A DNA stretch of 64,000 bases from NCBI GenBank assembly GCA_022836615.1, contig MU405329.1, positions 1-64,000 of the forward strand, read 5' to 3'. The stretch is from Annulohypoxylon bovei var. microspora. Lineage: Eukaryota; Ascomycota; Sordariomycetes; Xylariales; Hypoxylaceae. This document shows positions 20,761 through 30,412 of the stretch, in pieces. The translations under genes were made by a program, and so were the position numbers. The stretch's first letter is position 1, and each line of letters begins with the position of its first letter. Under the pieces are notes generated by a model that saw only the letters and a list, made by a program, of their open reading frames with translations, was not told the origin of the DNA and ran no database searches.

Positions 20761-20972
20761 TGTCAGGGGCAGGCCCGTAGTTTATGGCTGTGTCACAGAG
20801 TGAGAGGCTGGAGTGCAAGAGGCTCGCCAGAGGCTCGCTAGTAGGTAGATATGTGAGATTATTAACGCCTAATCCTTTTCTAAACTCCTGGGGCCTTTGG
20901 CCCATTTATATATACAGATGGTAGCTCGCCGGTGGGGCGCTGCTAGGCAGCTCCGCACGCTAGGCCCTGACA
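20761..20972. mobile_element. Solo LTR 3 (family E) with TSD AAAGG
   Basis: A 212-bp unit with ends TGTCAGGG..CCCTGACA (8-bp inverted ends), flanked by AAAGG at 20756-20760 and 20973-20977. The interior has TATATATAC near 20915. Its sequence is unrelated to family D beyond the ends, so it is a second retrotransposon family. Confidence 0.8.
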
Positions 20973-20977
20973 AAAGG

Positions 20978-22465
20978 TGTCATATGAGGATTAAAGATAC
21001 CACTGTTAGTAGCGCATATACGAGCGTTGGCATAGGATGTAAGAAGCTATTGGATGAGATTAGTTATAAGATGTAGGTTGTTATATATAAGAGGTTTGAA
21101 TATTGAACCAATATGATTTAGAGGGCGCTTACAGCGCCAGGCTGCCTCTTACAGATTGAAGTTAAATACGTCTTGAAAATCCCCTTCCGTCAGGAACAAG
21201 GAATCAAGGACCTTAAGACCCTAGAGAATTATTATACTAAATTTGATCCCTGATATCTAAACCCTCATGGCAAATGCTTCGCAATTTAATTAACTCATCT
21301 TTTATAAAAGGGTATGCGTTATTACTCGTTGTAGATTACGGCAATTATAGCAGTATTTAACGCTGTAAGCCCTGTAGCTTACAGCGCACCCCTGTTCATA
21401 AGTGGGTCTGCGATCATGCGAAAAGAGGAATTGGCGGGTTGGCGGGTTTTCTTCACCTGGACCGGGGTGGTTTCCCTTCTTGGGATTTAATTCGTAACAG
21501 GATTTACCTCGCAGAGGACCTGTCAGAAGACGGGTTAGTTATAATAGAGGAATATTAATTAGTTGTATTCATTACCTAGGTACACTAGCAGAATCCGTAA
21601 CTGACGGATTTATGAAACTTCCGAACTGGGGCAGTTTAGAAGAAAGAATTACGAGATGGGGTTCAAGAAATAATAAGGGCGGCGGGGATCCACCTGGTAG
21701 GTAAATAGGTAATTCTGATAATAGTCAATTATTCAAGAGAATTAACTACCTAGGTACGGAGGCATTTACGTAAATACTTGAGTACATGTAATAGTGTGCC
21801 GGCAGTTGCGGGTCGCATATGATGTTGCCTTCCCCCTAAATCTATTTTAAGATAACGCCTCAAAGTACCTGGAGTTGGTAGAAGAACTTTAAGTTAACCA
21901 CAACCTTTGGAAAATACATACTTCACCACGAGCATTTCTTGAATTAGGTCCAGCAAAGGGTGCACATTTTTTATTGATTTGTAAATTAATAAATTCCTCG
22001 TTAATTTACCAATTAATTATTTAAGTGAAAATGTTTTATTCACATAAAAAAGGAACGTCGCGTAATTTTTTAAATAAAATATAAATTATTACATTAAATA
22101 TTATAACCTAGGTGTAAGGAAAGAAAAAAAAAAACAGAAAAAAAAGAAGCTTACCCTAGGGGTTGAACGTCAGGACAATGGGTTCATATTTCATGAAGTG
22201 CAGTATGAATAGTACCCAAGCGAGGTGTCAAGTCCTGCTGGCAACTGTAGTGGCGTATGCATTTTTGGCGGTCGAGCCCATAATGGTCTTAGCCTCGTCT
22301 CTTTTTTACTCCTGCCTACTTAGCATTACCACTTGACCAAACAGTAAATGTTCCTCTTAGAGCTCCGTTCATTTCTGTAGGTGTGGGGTTTAGAATACTA
22401 TATAACCTTTCTACCCTGCCATAAATCACCTGCCTGGCGTCTGTCGACATCATCTGTCATACAAT
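20978..22465. other. Non-coding, decayed repeat remnants
   Basis: No gene was found in about 1.5 kb. A GGGCGCTTACAGCGCC palindrome near 21124 and GCTTACAGCGC near 21382 suggest shared debris. Two TACCTAGGTA palindromes occur (21573, 21747). The part around 21960-22150 is AT-rich with poly-A runs. Confidence 0.4.
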
Positions 22466-23103
22466 CAGTGCTCGGAACCACTACACCAACTACACTGAGA
22501 CCCTTCGTGTAGTTGGTGTATGACATAATCACGAAATCTTCAATGTAGTAGGTGTAGTGGGTTTTATAAAACGCTTAGTGTAGTTGAATTGGTTAGGTGT
22601 ATTACACCTCAGGGCCCCACTATTTCGTATTAGTAAACTTATTTTTGGGTGAAGCTATTCCCACTTACGTCGTCGCTAACCCCCGCACGATCAAGCCACC
22701 CCTTGGTCCACTCTGCGAGCTCGTCCGAATAAGGCCCCAGCCCGTAGCCAATGACGGCAAGACCTGAGATAATTCAATAAGTAGTAATTTCAACGCTGAT
22801 CAAAGCTTTCGTACGAACGCCACATATATTTACTTGCCACAATAGTTGCCACAGAGGGTATCTAATGGTATCTGTTAGTGAAACCATCTAGTTTAGCAGT
22901 GAACACTAATAATTGCTAATAAGGGGGTTCTATACCCACTACAACTCCACAATTAATACACCCACTACACCAACTACACCCACGATAGCCTCAAATACAA
23001 TGGATGATTAAATTTAAAAGTAAGACCGTATAATTGAATTGATTTAGTTGGCTTGGTAGTGCGTGTACACTGGTGGATTGGCGTGTAGTGGTTCCGAGCA
23101 CTG
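22466..23103. mobile_element. Non-autonomous hAT-type element (MITE) with 8-bp TSD
   Basis: The terminal inverted repeats read CAGTGCTCGGAACCACTACA at the left and the complement at the right, flanked by perfect CATACAAT duplications at 22458-22465 and 23104-23111. An 8-bp duplication with CAGTG-type ends is the hAT signature. Inside, GTGTAGTTGGTGTAG-type motifs recur in both orientations near both ends (22484-22600 and 22935-22985), like the subterminal transposase-binding repeats of hAT elements. The 638-bp element encodes no transposase. Confidence 0.85.
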
Positions 23104-23306
23104 CATACAATGCAAACTGTCTACCATTCACTTTCGTACAAAACCTGCTATTTTATTTACAATGGGATTCCCACTGTCTGTTATTCCAGATAATTAACAC
23201 TCAGCCATGAACAACCTTTTTTCCTATTTTATGCATCACGCTCAGTACCTGCCTTAAGTTAACACTTATCTCCTCAAACAACCGACTCGTACGTACTGCA
23301 AACATC

Positions 23307-23999
23307 ATGCCAGGCAAAAAGTGGTCGTTCAAGAGTCTCTTGGCAGGGCGAGGACTGTCATTCACTGGGTTACGCCTCAGAGCCGACATAAAATCAATAG
23401 CCGTTGCCGCTTGGGGAGGAGATAATGCTTATAGAAAGGATGTCTGCTCACAAATGCAAAAACTATTCACAACAATGTACGAGGAACTCCAAGAATACAA
23501 CGACAAAATCGATATCCTGCACCTAAGCTACCAAGACGAGTTTTTCGAAGCAATCTTCAGAAAAGTTTTCTGGACTCGATATATGGATAAAGGAGACCTG
23601 AGTGAACTCATTCATTACATGATCGACTCCCGAGAACAATACCTTGCTCTCCCGATTAAAAGAAGTAAAAGGGAGGATGACCTCGCACGTTCGATCCAAG
23701 ATTTTATGGATCTCTATCAGCAACGTAGCAAGGAGGAGGAGAAGAGGGCTCTCGAGGCTATGGAGCTGAAGAAGAAACCTGAGGCACTCCCAGAGGTTAC
23801 GGCACAGAAAGAGGACGCGGTTGATCCTACTAGTCAGAAGAAAGCGCTTCCCATCCGCCTCAAGCAGGAGCATATGGTCAGAGCTCCTAGCGGACCATTT
23901 CTTGTACGAAAGGAGAAGTATAAGATGCTGCTTGCTCGCGAGAAGGAGAAGGAGAAGGAGAAGGAGAAAGCAATGGGTGGTAAAGTGGTAGCCGATTAG
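23307..23999 (+). CDS. Unknown protein, paralogue 1 of a tandem pair
   Basis: An intronless 230-residue protein, about 200 bp after the hAT element. The family is not recognised. A helical core (about 35-145) contains LSYQDEFFEAIFRKVFW, LSELIHYMIDSREQYLAL and RSIQDFMDLYQQR. The C-terminus has a conserved-looking GPFLVRKEKYKMLLARE followed by an EKEKEKEKEK tract encoded by (GAGAAG)n. Core and GPFLV box are shared with the gene at 24791 in the same order. There is no signal peptide or membrane span. A basic-acidic protein of this type may bind nucleic acid or other proteins; nothing more can be said. Confidence 0.6.
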   Translation: MPGKKWSFKSLLAGRGLSFTGLRLRADIKSIAVAAWGGDNAYRKDVCSQMQKLFTTMYEELQEYNDKIDILHLSYQDEFFEAIFRKVFWTRYMDKGDLSELIHYMIDSREQYLALPIKRSKREDDLARSIQDFMDLYQQRSKEEEKRALEAMELKKKPEALPEVTAQKEDAVDPTSQKKALPIRLKQEHMVRAPSGPFLVRKEKYKMLLAREKEKEKEKEKAMGGKVVAD

Positions 24000-24790
24000 G
24001 GGATATTAAATACCTGAACATAATAGAACCGGGCATTACGCAAATCCATATAAGCATCTCATAACCAGTCTCCCTGGAATGATATATGTTGGGCTACCTG
24101 TACTGTCTCAATATGATATGTGAATGGTGGTCATTGCGGAGGTCTACGGGACCTCTTCAGGTAGACTGCCGGAGGCCTTATCCACTATAATCTTGCTTTA
24201 CGTACTTGCCGCCCCATCTATGGATGCCAGTGTGCAACCCATCCAAGCTTGTAAATCCAAAATTCTATCGGTATCCGCTGTTTAGCCAATACGGCCATCT
24301 ACCCAGGATTTTGCCCACATCCCAACTTCATAACTAAAAAGTACACCTCCAACTTCCTTTCCATCTTAAACCCGAGTAGAATAGACCTTTTTATCGAGTC
24401 TATTTCTACCCTTATATCAGTCATCTATCAGATCTTGTATAGTTCATGCCGCCGGCGCTTGTCATCTGCTATTTCTTCGACACCTACTACCATTTGATTA
24501 TCAGACTCACTCGTAAGTTTAACGCGCTGAATCAACTACGCGTCGCTTGTAAGAATGATAGATTTTCTCCTGATACATAAATAATCGCTCTTATCGAGAC
24601 ACTAACCCATTACTCTTCGCCTACAGAGCCGACTATTATTGTTTCCCATCAGCAACATTGGATACTAGACTTTGCTGTCAAGCAAATACCGACTAGGTCG
24701 TTGAGCCGTCACTTTCGACTCTTACATCCAATACCAGTCTCCATTCAATCACTACCACCCAAGAGATTTTCCACAAGTCCGACTGAAATC
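24000..24790. other. Spacer between the paralogues
   Basis: About 790 bp without a recognised gene or repeat copy. It includes the promoter of the 24791 gene; the frame of that gene extends upstream to 24701 without an ATG. Confidence 0.35.
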
Positions 24791-25741
24791 ATGAAAGACA
24801 TACATCCGGCGTTGCGTATATTCGGGGTCCCCGGCCTCGTTTGGGACTCGATAACATATAGCCCTGAGACTTGGAAGTCAGTGAGTGAGGCCTGGGCTTC
24901 GAAAGGCATTGTTGGCAATGACGCGCGTGAGGAGATGGTCAAGCTATTCAAAGCAATGATTGGCGAATGGCGCTTGTACGATGACCACACCAGTATATCC
25001 CAGCTTCGCTATCAGGACAAGTTCCTTGCCGCCGTTTACCTCCGAATCAACTGGGCTAAATCGCTCCCAAAGAACACCTTGTGCGAATTGATTCTGCATA
25101 TGATTGCGGCCCGAGAACAGTTCGTTATCATCCGACAAAAGAAGCCCACGGAGACGCGCAAGCCGGACTCCACCCTCGCGCGTACCGTAGAGCAATTCAT
25201 GAATCTCTACAAGATCCGCGTCGACAAAAAGCCGTTCTCTTATGTTGCGGGGCTGAAGCCAAGCCCCTGCAGCCTGGATGTCACGACTCCTTACAAGAAG
25301 ATATTCTGCAGAAGTGGCGAGGTCAACACGGTCTACGGCGACAGTGACGAGATCAGCCGTAGGGGAGAGGAAATTGCTCTTGCAATTCGTCAGAGCAGAC
25401 TCGCTGGCAACAAAAGCGAGGCTAAGAGAATTAACACGACAGGGAGCATGGTCCTTCCTCTCCGTCCTAAAGTAGTGAGCACCAACAAGGAGAAGGTCAG
25501 AGGTCCCCCAGTTCGACATGAGAGAGTCCATGGCGATAAGAAGCACGAGGCTCGCCCTGCGGGTTCCAAGCGTCAACCGCCCATGGTCGGAACCCCTTTT
25601 GGACCTTTCCTAGTACCGAGGGATAGACTTCCCGGGGTGCTAGCACGCGAAGGAGAAAGAAGAAACGACGACTTCTTGGACTTTGAGAGGTTCAAACGGA
25701 ATGTTCGTATCGATTCAGATTCAGATTCAGATTCAGATTAG
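24791..25741 (+). CDS. Unknown protein, paralogue 2 of a tandem pair
   Basis: A 316-residue product from the first in-frame ATG at 24791 (a codon-level extension to 24701 exists but starts with TTG). It shares with the 23307 gene the helical core (LRYQDKFLAAVYLRINW, CELILHMIAAREQFVII, RTVEQFMNLYKIR) and the C-terminal box GPFLVPRDRLPGVLARE. It has an extra disordered basic insert (about 180-270) and ends in DSDSDSDSD from a (GATTCA)n hexanucleotide tract. Same strand and order point to tandem duplication followed by strong divergence. The family and function are unknown. Confidence 0.6.
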   Translation: MKDIHPALRIFGVPGLVWDSITYSPETWKSVSEAWASKGIVGNDAREEMVKLFKAMIGEWRLYDDHTSISQLRYQDKFLAAVYLRINWAKSLPKNTLCELILHMIAAREQFVIIRQKKPTETRKPDSTLARTVEQFMNLYKIRVDKKPFSYVAGLKPSPCSLDVTTPYKKIFCRSGEVNTVYGDSDEISRRGEEIALAIRQSRLAGNKSEAKRINTTGSMVLPLRPKVVSTNKEKVRGPPVRHERVHGDKKHEARPAGSKRQPPMVGTPFGPFLVPRDRLPGVLAREGERRNDDFLDFERFKRNVRIDSDSDSDSD

Positions 25742-25796
25742 GTCTCGACGCGGAAGAAGGCGGGGATAGGAGGAAAACGGAGGGGGGAAGGAAAGG

Positions 25797-26037
25797 GGGG
25801 GGGGGGGGGGGGGGGGGGGTTAAAAAAATGGACTAAAGTTAAATAAAATTATTATTGTTTTTATTTAAAAAAAATAAAAAGAAAAGTAAAAAAAAAAAGT
25901 GTTTGGNNNNNNNNNNCGCCCCCCCCCCCCCCCCCCCCCCGCCCCCCCCCCCCCCCCGCCGCCCCCCCCCGCGCCCCCCCCCCCCCCCCGCCCCCCCCCC
26001 CCCCCCGCCCCCCCCCCCCCCCCCCGCCCCCCCCGCC
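25797..26037. other. Assembly gap with poly-G and poly-C flanks
   Basis: A run of about 23 G, an A-rich stretch, ten N at 25907-25916, then about 120 bases of C with scattered single G. Frames read through it (poly-Pro, poly-Gly, poly-Arg) are artefacts. The homopolymer flanks are suspect and may be sequencing errors. Confidence 0.85.
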
Positions 26038-26810
26038 GCAGAAGGGCTAGGCTGCTACGGTACTTGACTGAATGCATTTTGTGGATTTTCAGAACTGCTT
26101 CTCTACCTGTATAGCTCAAGGGGTAGGCTTTGCTGTTTTTGTTGGTCATTTTCAGATTTCAGCTTTCATAGTCCGACAATGACATGGATGCTTATTCTCA
26201 CACCATCATGAAATGGTTCCACGTCTTTTTTATACTCCACCCCTTTTTAATTTCTTGTTCGTCTACTGAGTTTGGAACGCAGGGACCTATGTAGAGGATC
26301 TGCGATGTGAGGGAGAAACTACGGGAACGTCAATCAGTGGCGACCAGATGCTGGGGTAAGTACCCAAGTAGTCTCCCCTATATCCCGTGGCTATCCCTTG
26401 AGGCCTTGGGTTAGATACTTCCACGACTGAGAACATCATGCTGATCTCTTATCTTGGCGGTGCCGTTTGGTTCAACACTACTAATAGTACAGTATTGATT
26501 CTATCGGTTGTCATGTCGCTTTCAGGGGATGGGGGTAGCGAGATCTACGATAGTATGAACATGTTTAGGATGAAACAATGAATTGCACACCAAGCAACAG
26601 CACCAAGGTTAAGGGGTAAAGGGGTTACAACCCTAAACTTAGCCCTGGCCTAGAAGAACAGGTAGTCCGTATGCTCTTCAACTTCTACCTGTTCGTGGCT
26701 AGGGTAAGCAACCAGGTAGATGATAATCTACCTAGATATGGCAGAGCTTATAATCACGATGGCCCGCACACCGTGCCAGCGAGATGTTCGGAGATTCCCT
26801 TGGCCAATGG
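26038..26810. other. Non-coding spacer with a hairpin
   Basis: No gene was seen. GAACAGGTAG near 26655 and CTACCTGTTC near 26685 form a 10-bp stem, extended outward by CCCTGGCC and GGCTAGGG. Its nature is unknown. Confidence 0.35.
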
Positions 26811-27473
26811 CGGGCCGTCCTAATACACGGTGTCTTCATACCTAAACCACGGTGTCCACTTATTAGTTTCTAATTATAATCATATAGTGGGTATACTTGA
26901 ATTAAGGTACAAAACCCTTACTAGATCTTGTACCTTTTTTACCTGAAAATTCCAACCTATCGCTAACCTTGCTGTCGCCCCTTAAAGACCCTTACTGGCC
27001 CTATAAAGCAGCCGCTGCCGCCGCCGAAGCTGTAGAATGGGGTCGAGTTTATTGGTTGTACCTTACCTTATACGGTTACTTACGTACAACAAAAAACCCA
27101 GCGGTATCAGCGGTATCAAAAAAGTCCTGAATAGCCTCATCTAAGTTACCTTATACCTACCTTTCTAATGATGTAAAAGGATCTTCGATACGGTAGTTCG
27201 AAAGTTTAATAAAAGGGCTTTCAGGTGCTGTATCGACTGTATCAGCAATCTCATTATTAAACTCGTCGTCGACGACGAAAAGTAGTAAGCTACTCATCAT
27301 ATAAATAATGGCAGATTTTGCAAACTTTAATCTGACTTCAAGTAGAAAAGGTACAAGATTTAATAAGGGCTTTGTACCTTAACGTAAGTATACCCACTAC
27401 ATGACTATTATTAGAAACTAATAAGTGGATACCGTGGTTTAGGTATGAAGACACCGTGTATTAGGACGGCCCG
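26811..27473. mobile_element. Long-TIR Mutator-like derivative with 8-bp TSD and transposase remnant
   Basis: The ends are CGGGCCGTCC and GGACGGCCCG, flanked by perfect GCCAATGG duplications at 26803-26810 and 27474-27481. The inverted repeats run about 130 bp at roughly 90% identity. On the reverse strand between the arms, two frames look coding: about 27300-27159, beginning MMSSLLLF and ending DPFTSLER, and 27144-27076, with AIQDFF and GFFVVRK. The second resembles the N-terminal FAR1/MULE-type segment (GFAVVRK). Long TIRs, a duplication of this length and that remnant together suggest an internally deleted Mutator-like element. A hAT origin would also fit the 8-bp duplication but not the TIR length. 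Confidence 0.7.
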
Positions 27474-27481
27474 GCCAATGG

Positions 27482-28275
27482 TCGGGGCGGTGCGCCAAAC
27501 TTGAATGGGGCGCTGGAAATAGAAAGCAGCATTAACCAGTAGACTTGTATATCTCTCTTCGTCGTGGTCTGAGAATTTAGTTGACCTTCAGGGCCTCAAA
27601 GCCTTAACAAAAGCGTCAAGACATGACACAGGTTAGTTCTCAAAGCTATTTTTCGCTTCATCTCTCCTTAATATAGGTACTCAAGTTATCATGTGCCCCT
27701 TTTATGTTCTTCCCTTCCTACGTCCTTTTCGCACAACTTGTTTTTCTACTATACTCCTATCAACTTAAGTAGGTAAATATCCTACAGGACTTCACGTGGA
27801 TTAAAGACTCAACCTGTATCAGAATAGGTTTCAAGATAAGGTCAGCTTCAAGTATCAACACTGCCCGGCATCGGCAAAGTCATGCTAGTTTTATAATGTG
27901 ATAGGCAAAGGTCGTTATCAGAGCTCCGCACTGCGATTGCGGGGCTTCCATACAACATTAGTATAATTTAGTATACGCCCTATCAGCTTGGATCGGGTTT
28001 ATATCGGCAAGTACTTACTATAAGAGAGTTGTTGCTATAATAATTATAGGAGTAACTTCGTCAAGCCTATATCTCAGCTTACTGTGGGATAACTTGATAT
28101 TCGTATCTACATCATGCTAATTATATTTGTGTTGGCTTCTTTAAGCCTACTAACTGCTATTGCGTGGATATGGACTTCTCGCGTGAAAAGGGCAAGTCAT
28201 GTCGTGACACCTACCTAATAAATAGACAGAGACTAATCGAATGATATTCAGAGAACCACCAAGGCGTCTCTTAAA
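27482..28275. other. Intergenic, nothing recognised
   Basis: About 790 bp between the Mutator-like element and the DUF3445 relic. It contains that gene's former promoter; no repeat copy was seen. Confidence 0.35.
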
Positions 28276-29295
28276 ATGGATGGCCAGGCACTTCTACCTA
28301 AATCCGACGTCAAGCCCCTTCTCGAATTCAACTGGGAGACGATGGAACCGCAAAAGTTTCGACCTTTCAAGCCAATATACTACATAACCATGGGTATGTC
28401 AAATTCTGTTAAGCTACCCAATCAGTTGGAACCTATCAGTGAGCCTAAGAGAATCATATTATATGTAGCACTTCGATCGACAATCCCATCAGACCTCATC
28501 GTAATCGACCGCAATTATCAGTCTCGTCTACGGGAACGTCAACTCGTAATGGAAAAGCACGAGAATCATACCATCGGCTGCATGCCGTATGGTGTCGAGG
28601 CTGTTCAAGAGGCATACTCATATCTTCTAGGGGAGTATCTTCCTGCGAGATATCCTACCCTCTTCACACGGGATGATAAATCCTTTCGAAATAGAGTCAC
28701 TGGCATGTCTCTCCCGCTCTTGCCCCCCGAAGACCCAATCACGGCGTTGCGGAACCTTGGTCAGACTGTCGAAGATGATATGTTCTTCCTGCGTGAGACA
28801 CCGGACGGGCATCAATCTATCGCCTTTGTGTGCTGTTGCCCTTCCGGGTTCGATCCGGCGGCGAAACTGGGCAAATCACTAAAAGAAATCCACGAACCTG
28901 TCCCGTCGTATGAAAAGATCGGCCCAAGCATGGAGAGGTATTTCAGTCGCCTGGAAGTTGGTAAAGGTGCTTCCCGGGTCAATGTAAGTTTCGGCTTCCT
29001 AATCAACTATAACAACATCAACTCTCTGACCTAAATGAATAGTGGTCGGTGACGACGAATTCCGAACTGTTCAACGTCTCTGGAAACCACGTTAATGAAG
29101 GAGACCAAGTCGAGAGCCATCCTTTTCTCTTTCAAGACTTATCTATATCCTATTAAGGACATAAAGGCAGAAGGACTCGGACCGGATCTCGCCAACGCTA
29201 TCGAAGGACTTAAAAGTGGAAATGCTCCGGGAATGTGGGTTTATAAGGGAGGTATACGGTGGGGTAAAAGCGTGTGCGAATATTTGAGATCGTGA
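28276..29295 (+). pseudogene. Broken DUF3445 (heme-dependent N-demethylase-like) gene
   Basis: Exon 1 (28276-28983) has the family start YYITMGM, then LIVIDRNYQSRLRERQLV and ends at ASRVN. A canonical intron (28984-29042, GTAAGT..ATAG) leads to WSVTTNSELF, which is the expected continuation. The frame then ends early, while the true C-terminal half (AILFSFKTYLYPI, AIEGLKSGNAPGM, KGGIRWGKSVCEYL) continues in another frame from about 29090 to 29295. The segment between, which in this family carries an LR-x-ERQTL-x-RLP motif, is lost or reduced to a few codons. A deletion not divisible by three therefore inactivated the gene. Intact members are about 400 residues and are linked to oxidative demethylation; this copy should make at most a truncated protein. 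Confidence 0.65.
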
Positions 29296-30412
29296 TATTG
29301 GATGTCGATATTTACCTAGAAAGGTGCTTATATAACATGTGAATACCACTTACTCATCTATTACCTAATCGACGTAAAAAGGAGTAATTGATTACCTAAG
29401 CAGGTCGGAGAGCCCTATGCACGGGCCATAACCGCGATATGTTTCCTACTCAAGTGCTCAAGGTTATATATGCCTGGGTTAGCAAGATGCAATATAATAA
29501 CATGATTCTAGAATTGATAGATAGTTTAAACGTCAATGGATTTGGAATAACTATCGAGATTTCATAACTTTTAACTTTTAACTAGTCTCAATCCTTAGTT
29601 TCAACTAAGGTAATTGCAGGAGAATGGGGAAACAGGGGTCTCATACATGCCCAGGTGGAGTGGAATATGAAAATGCGTATCGATAAGGAGCGTCAATAGA
29701 ACCACCCCCTGCATGAGATGACCGCGCGGTTGCTATTTCCCTAATGTCAGCTGTCGAGCTCGGGCAGCCCCGTTCTTATGCGTTTTGGTCGGGGTGATGG
29801 CGATCCTTGCCTGTCCCTGCCTTCGACTTGAGAGAAGAAAGAGAGGATCAGAAAGTTTTCCAATTATTCCTCAACTGTAATAAATCTGTGCCACTTTCAA
29901 CCATCATTGCTCCGAGTAAATGTTTTGCCTCAATTATCGTGGAGGGAAAAGAAAAAAACATATGTGTTAGACTGGGTAGATTTGTATATTTTTCGACAGT
30001 TAACTACGAACCCTCCGTACCTTTTTAAAGACGCCTTCGAAACTTCGTTAACTAAGACATCAATTGCCACGACGCGAGACGATAGACCACCTGAGTCGAC
30101 ACCCCTGAACAATTATCTACTCAATCTTCCACTTTTGCAACCATTCAGTCTATTCCATCTCCTATTCGTTCATCTATGTCGCAGCTTCATCGAGATTGCT
30201 ACAAACCTTCAGTCTTTCAACATAACCTTGAAATTTATTCATGAACCTTCGAATTCGGTCGGGCGCCGATCGCCATTCCCGATCCGTATTCCACGGTCTC
30301 GGTGTATTCTACAAACCCGCAACAGAGTCGACAATCTATCTTGGAGCCCCAATAAATCATATTCAGCGTCTCGGAGGGAGCGGGTGGCGCTGAAGAAGAG
30401 TCGTAGAAGGAC
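29296..30412. other. Boundary region upstream of the kinase gene
   Basis: About 1.1 kb. Open frames around 29807-30626 have no family resemblance and conflict with the splice model of the kinase; the pyrimidine-rich part from about 30050 is probably its promoter and 5' leader. The last repeat element to the left ends at 27.5 kb; to the right the window is repeat-poor. Confidence 0.4.

Noticed and set aside
20978..21160. Possible fourth LTR (TGTTAG..TTACA with TATATAAG)
   Set aside because: No matching target duplication could be found at either end, unlike the three accepted LTRs.
25855..26149. Proline-, glycine- and arginine-rich frames
   Set aside because: Artefacts of the poly-C run and the ten N.
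1..29300. Starship-type giant transposon
   Set aside because: No DUF3435 tyrosine recombinase was found, and no matching ends; the DDE integrase gene belongs to another class.
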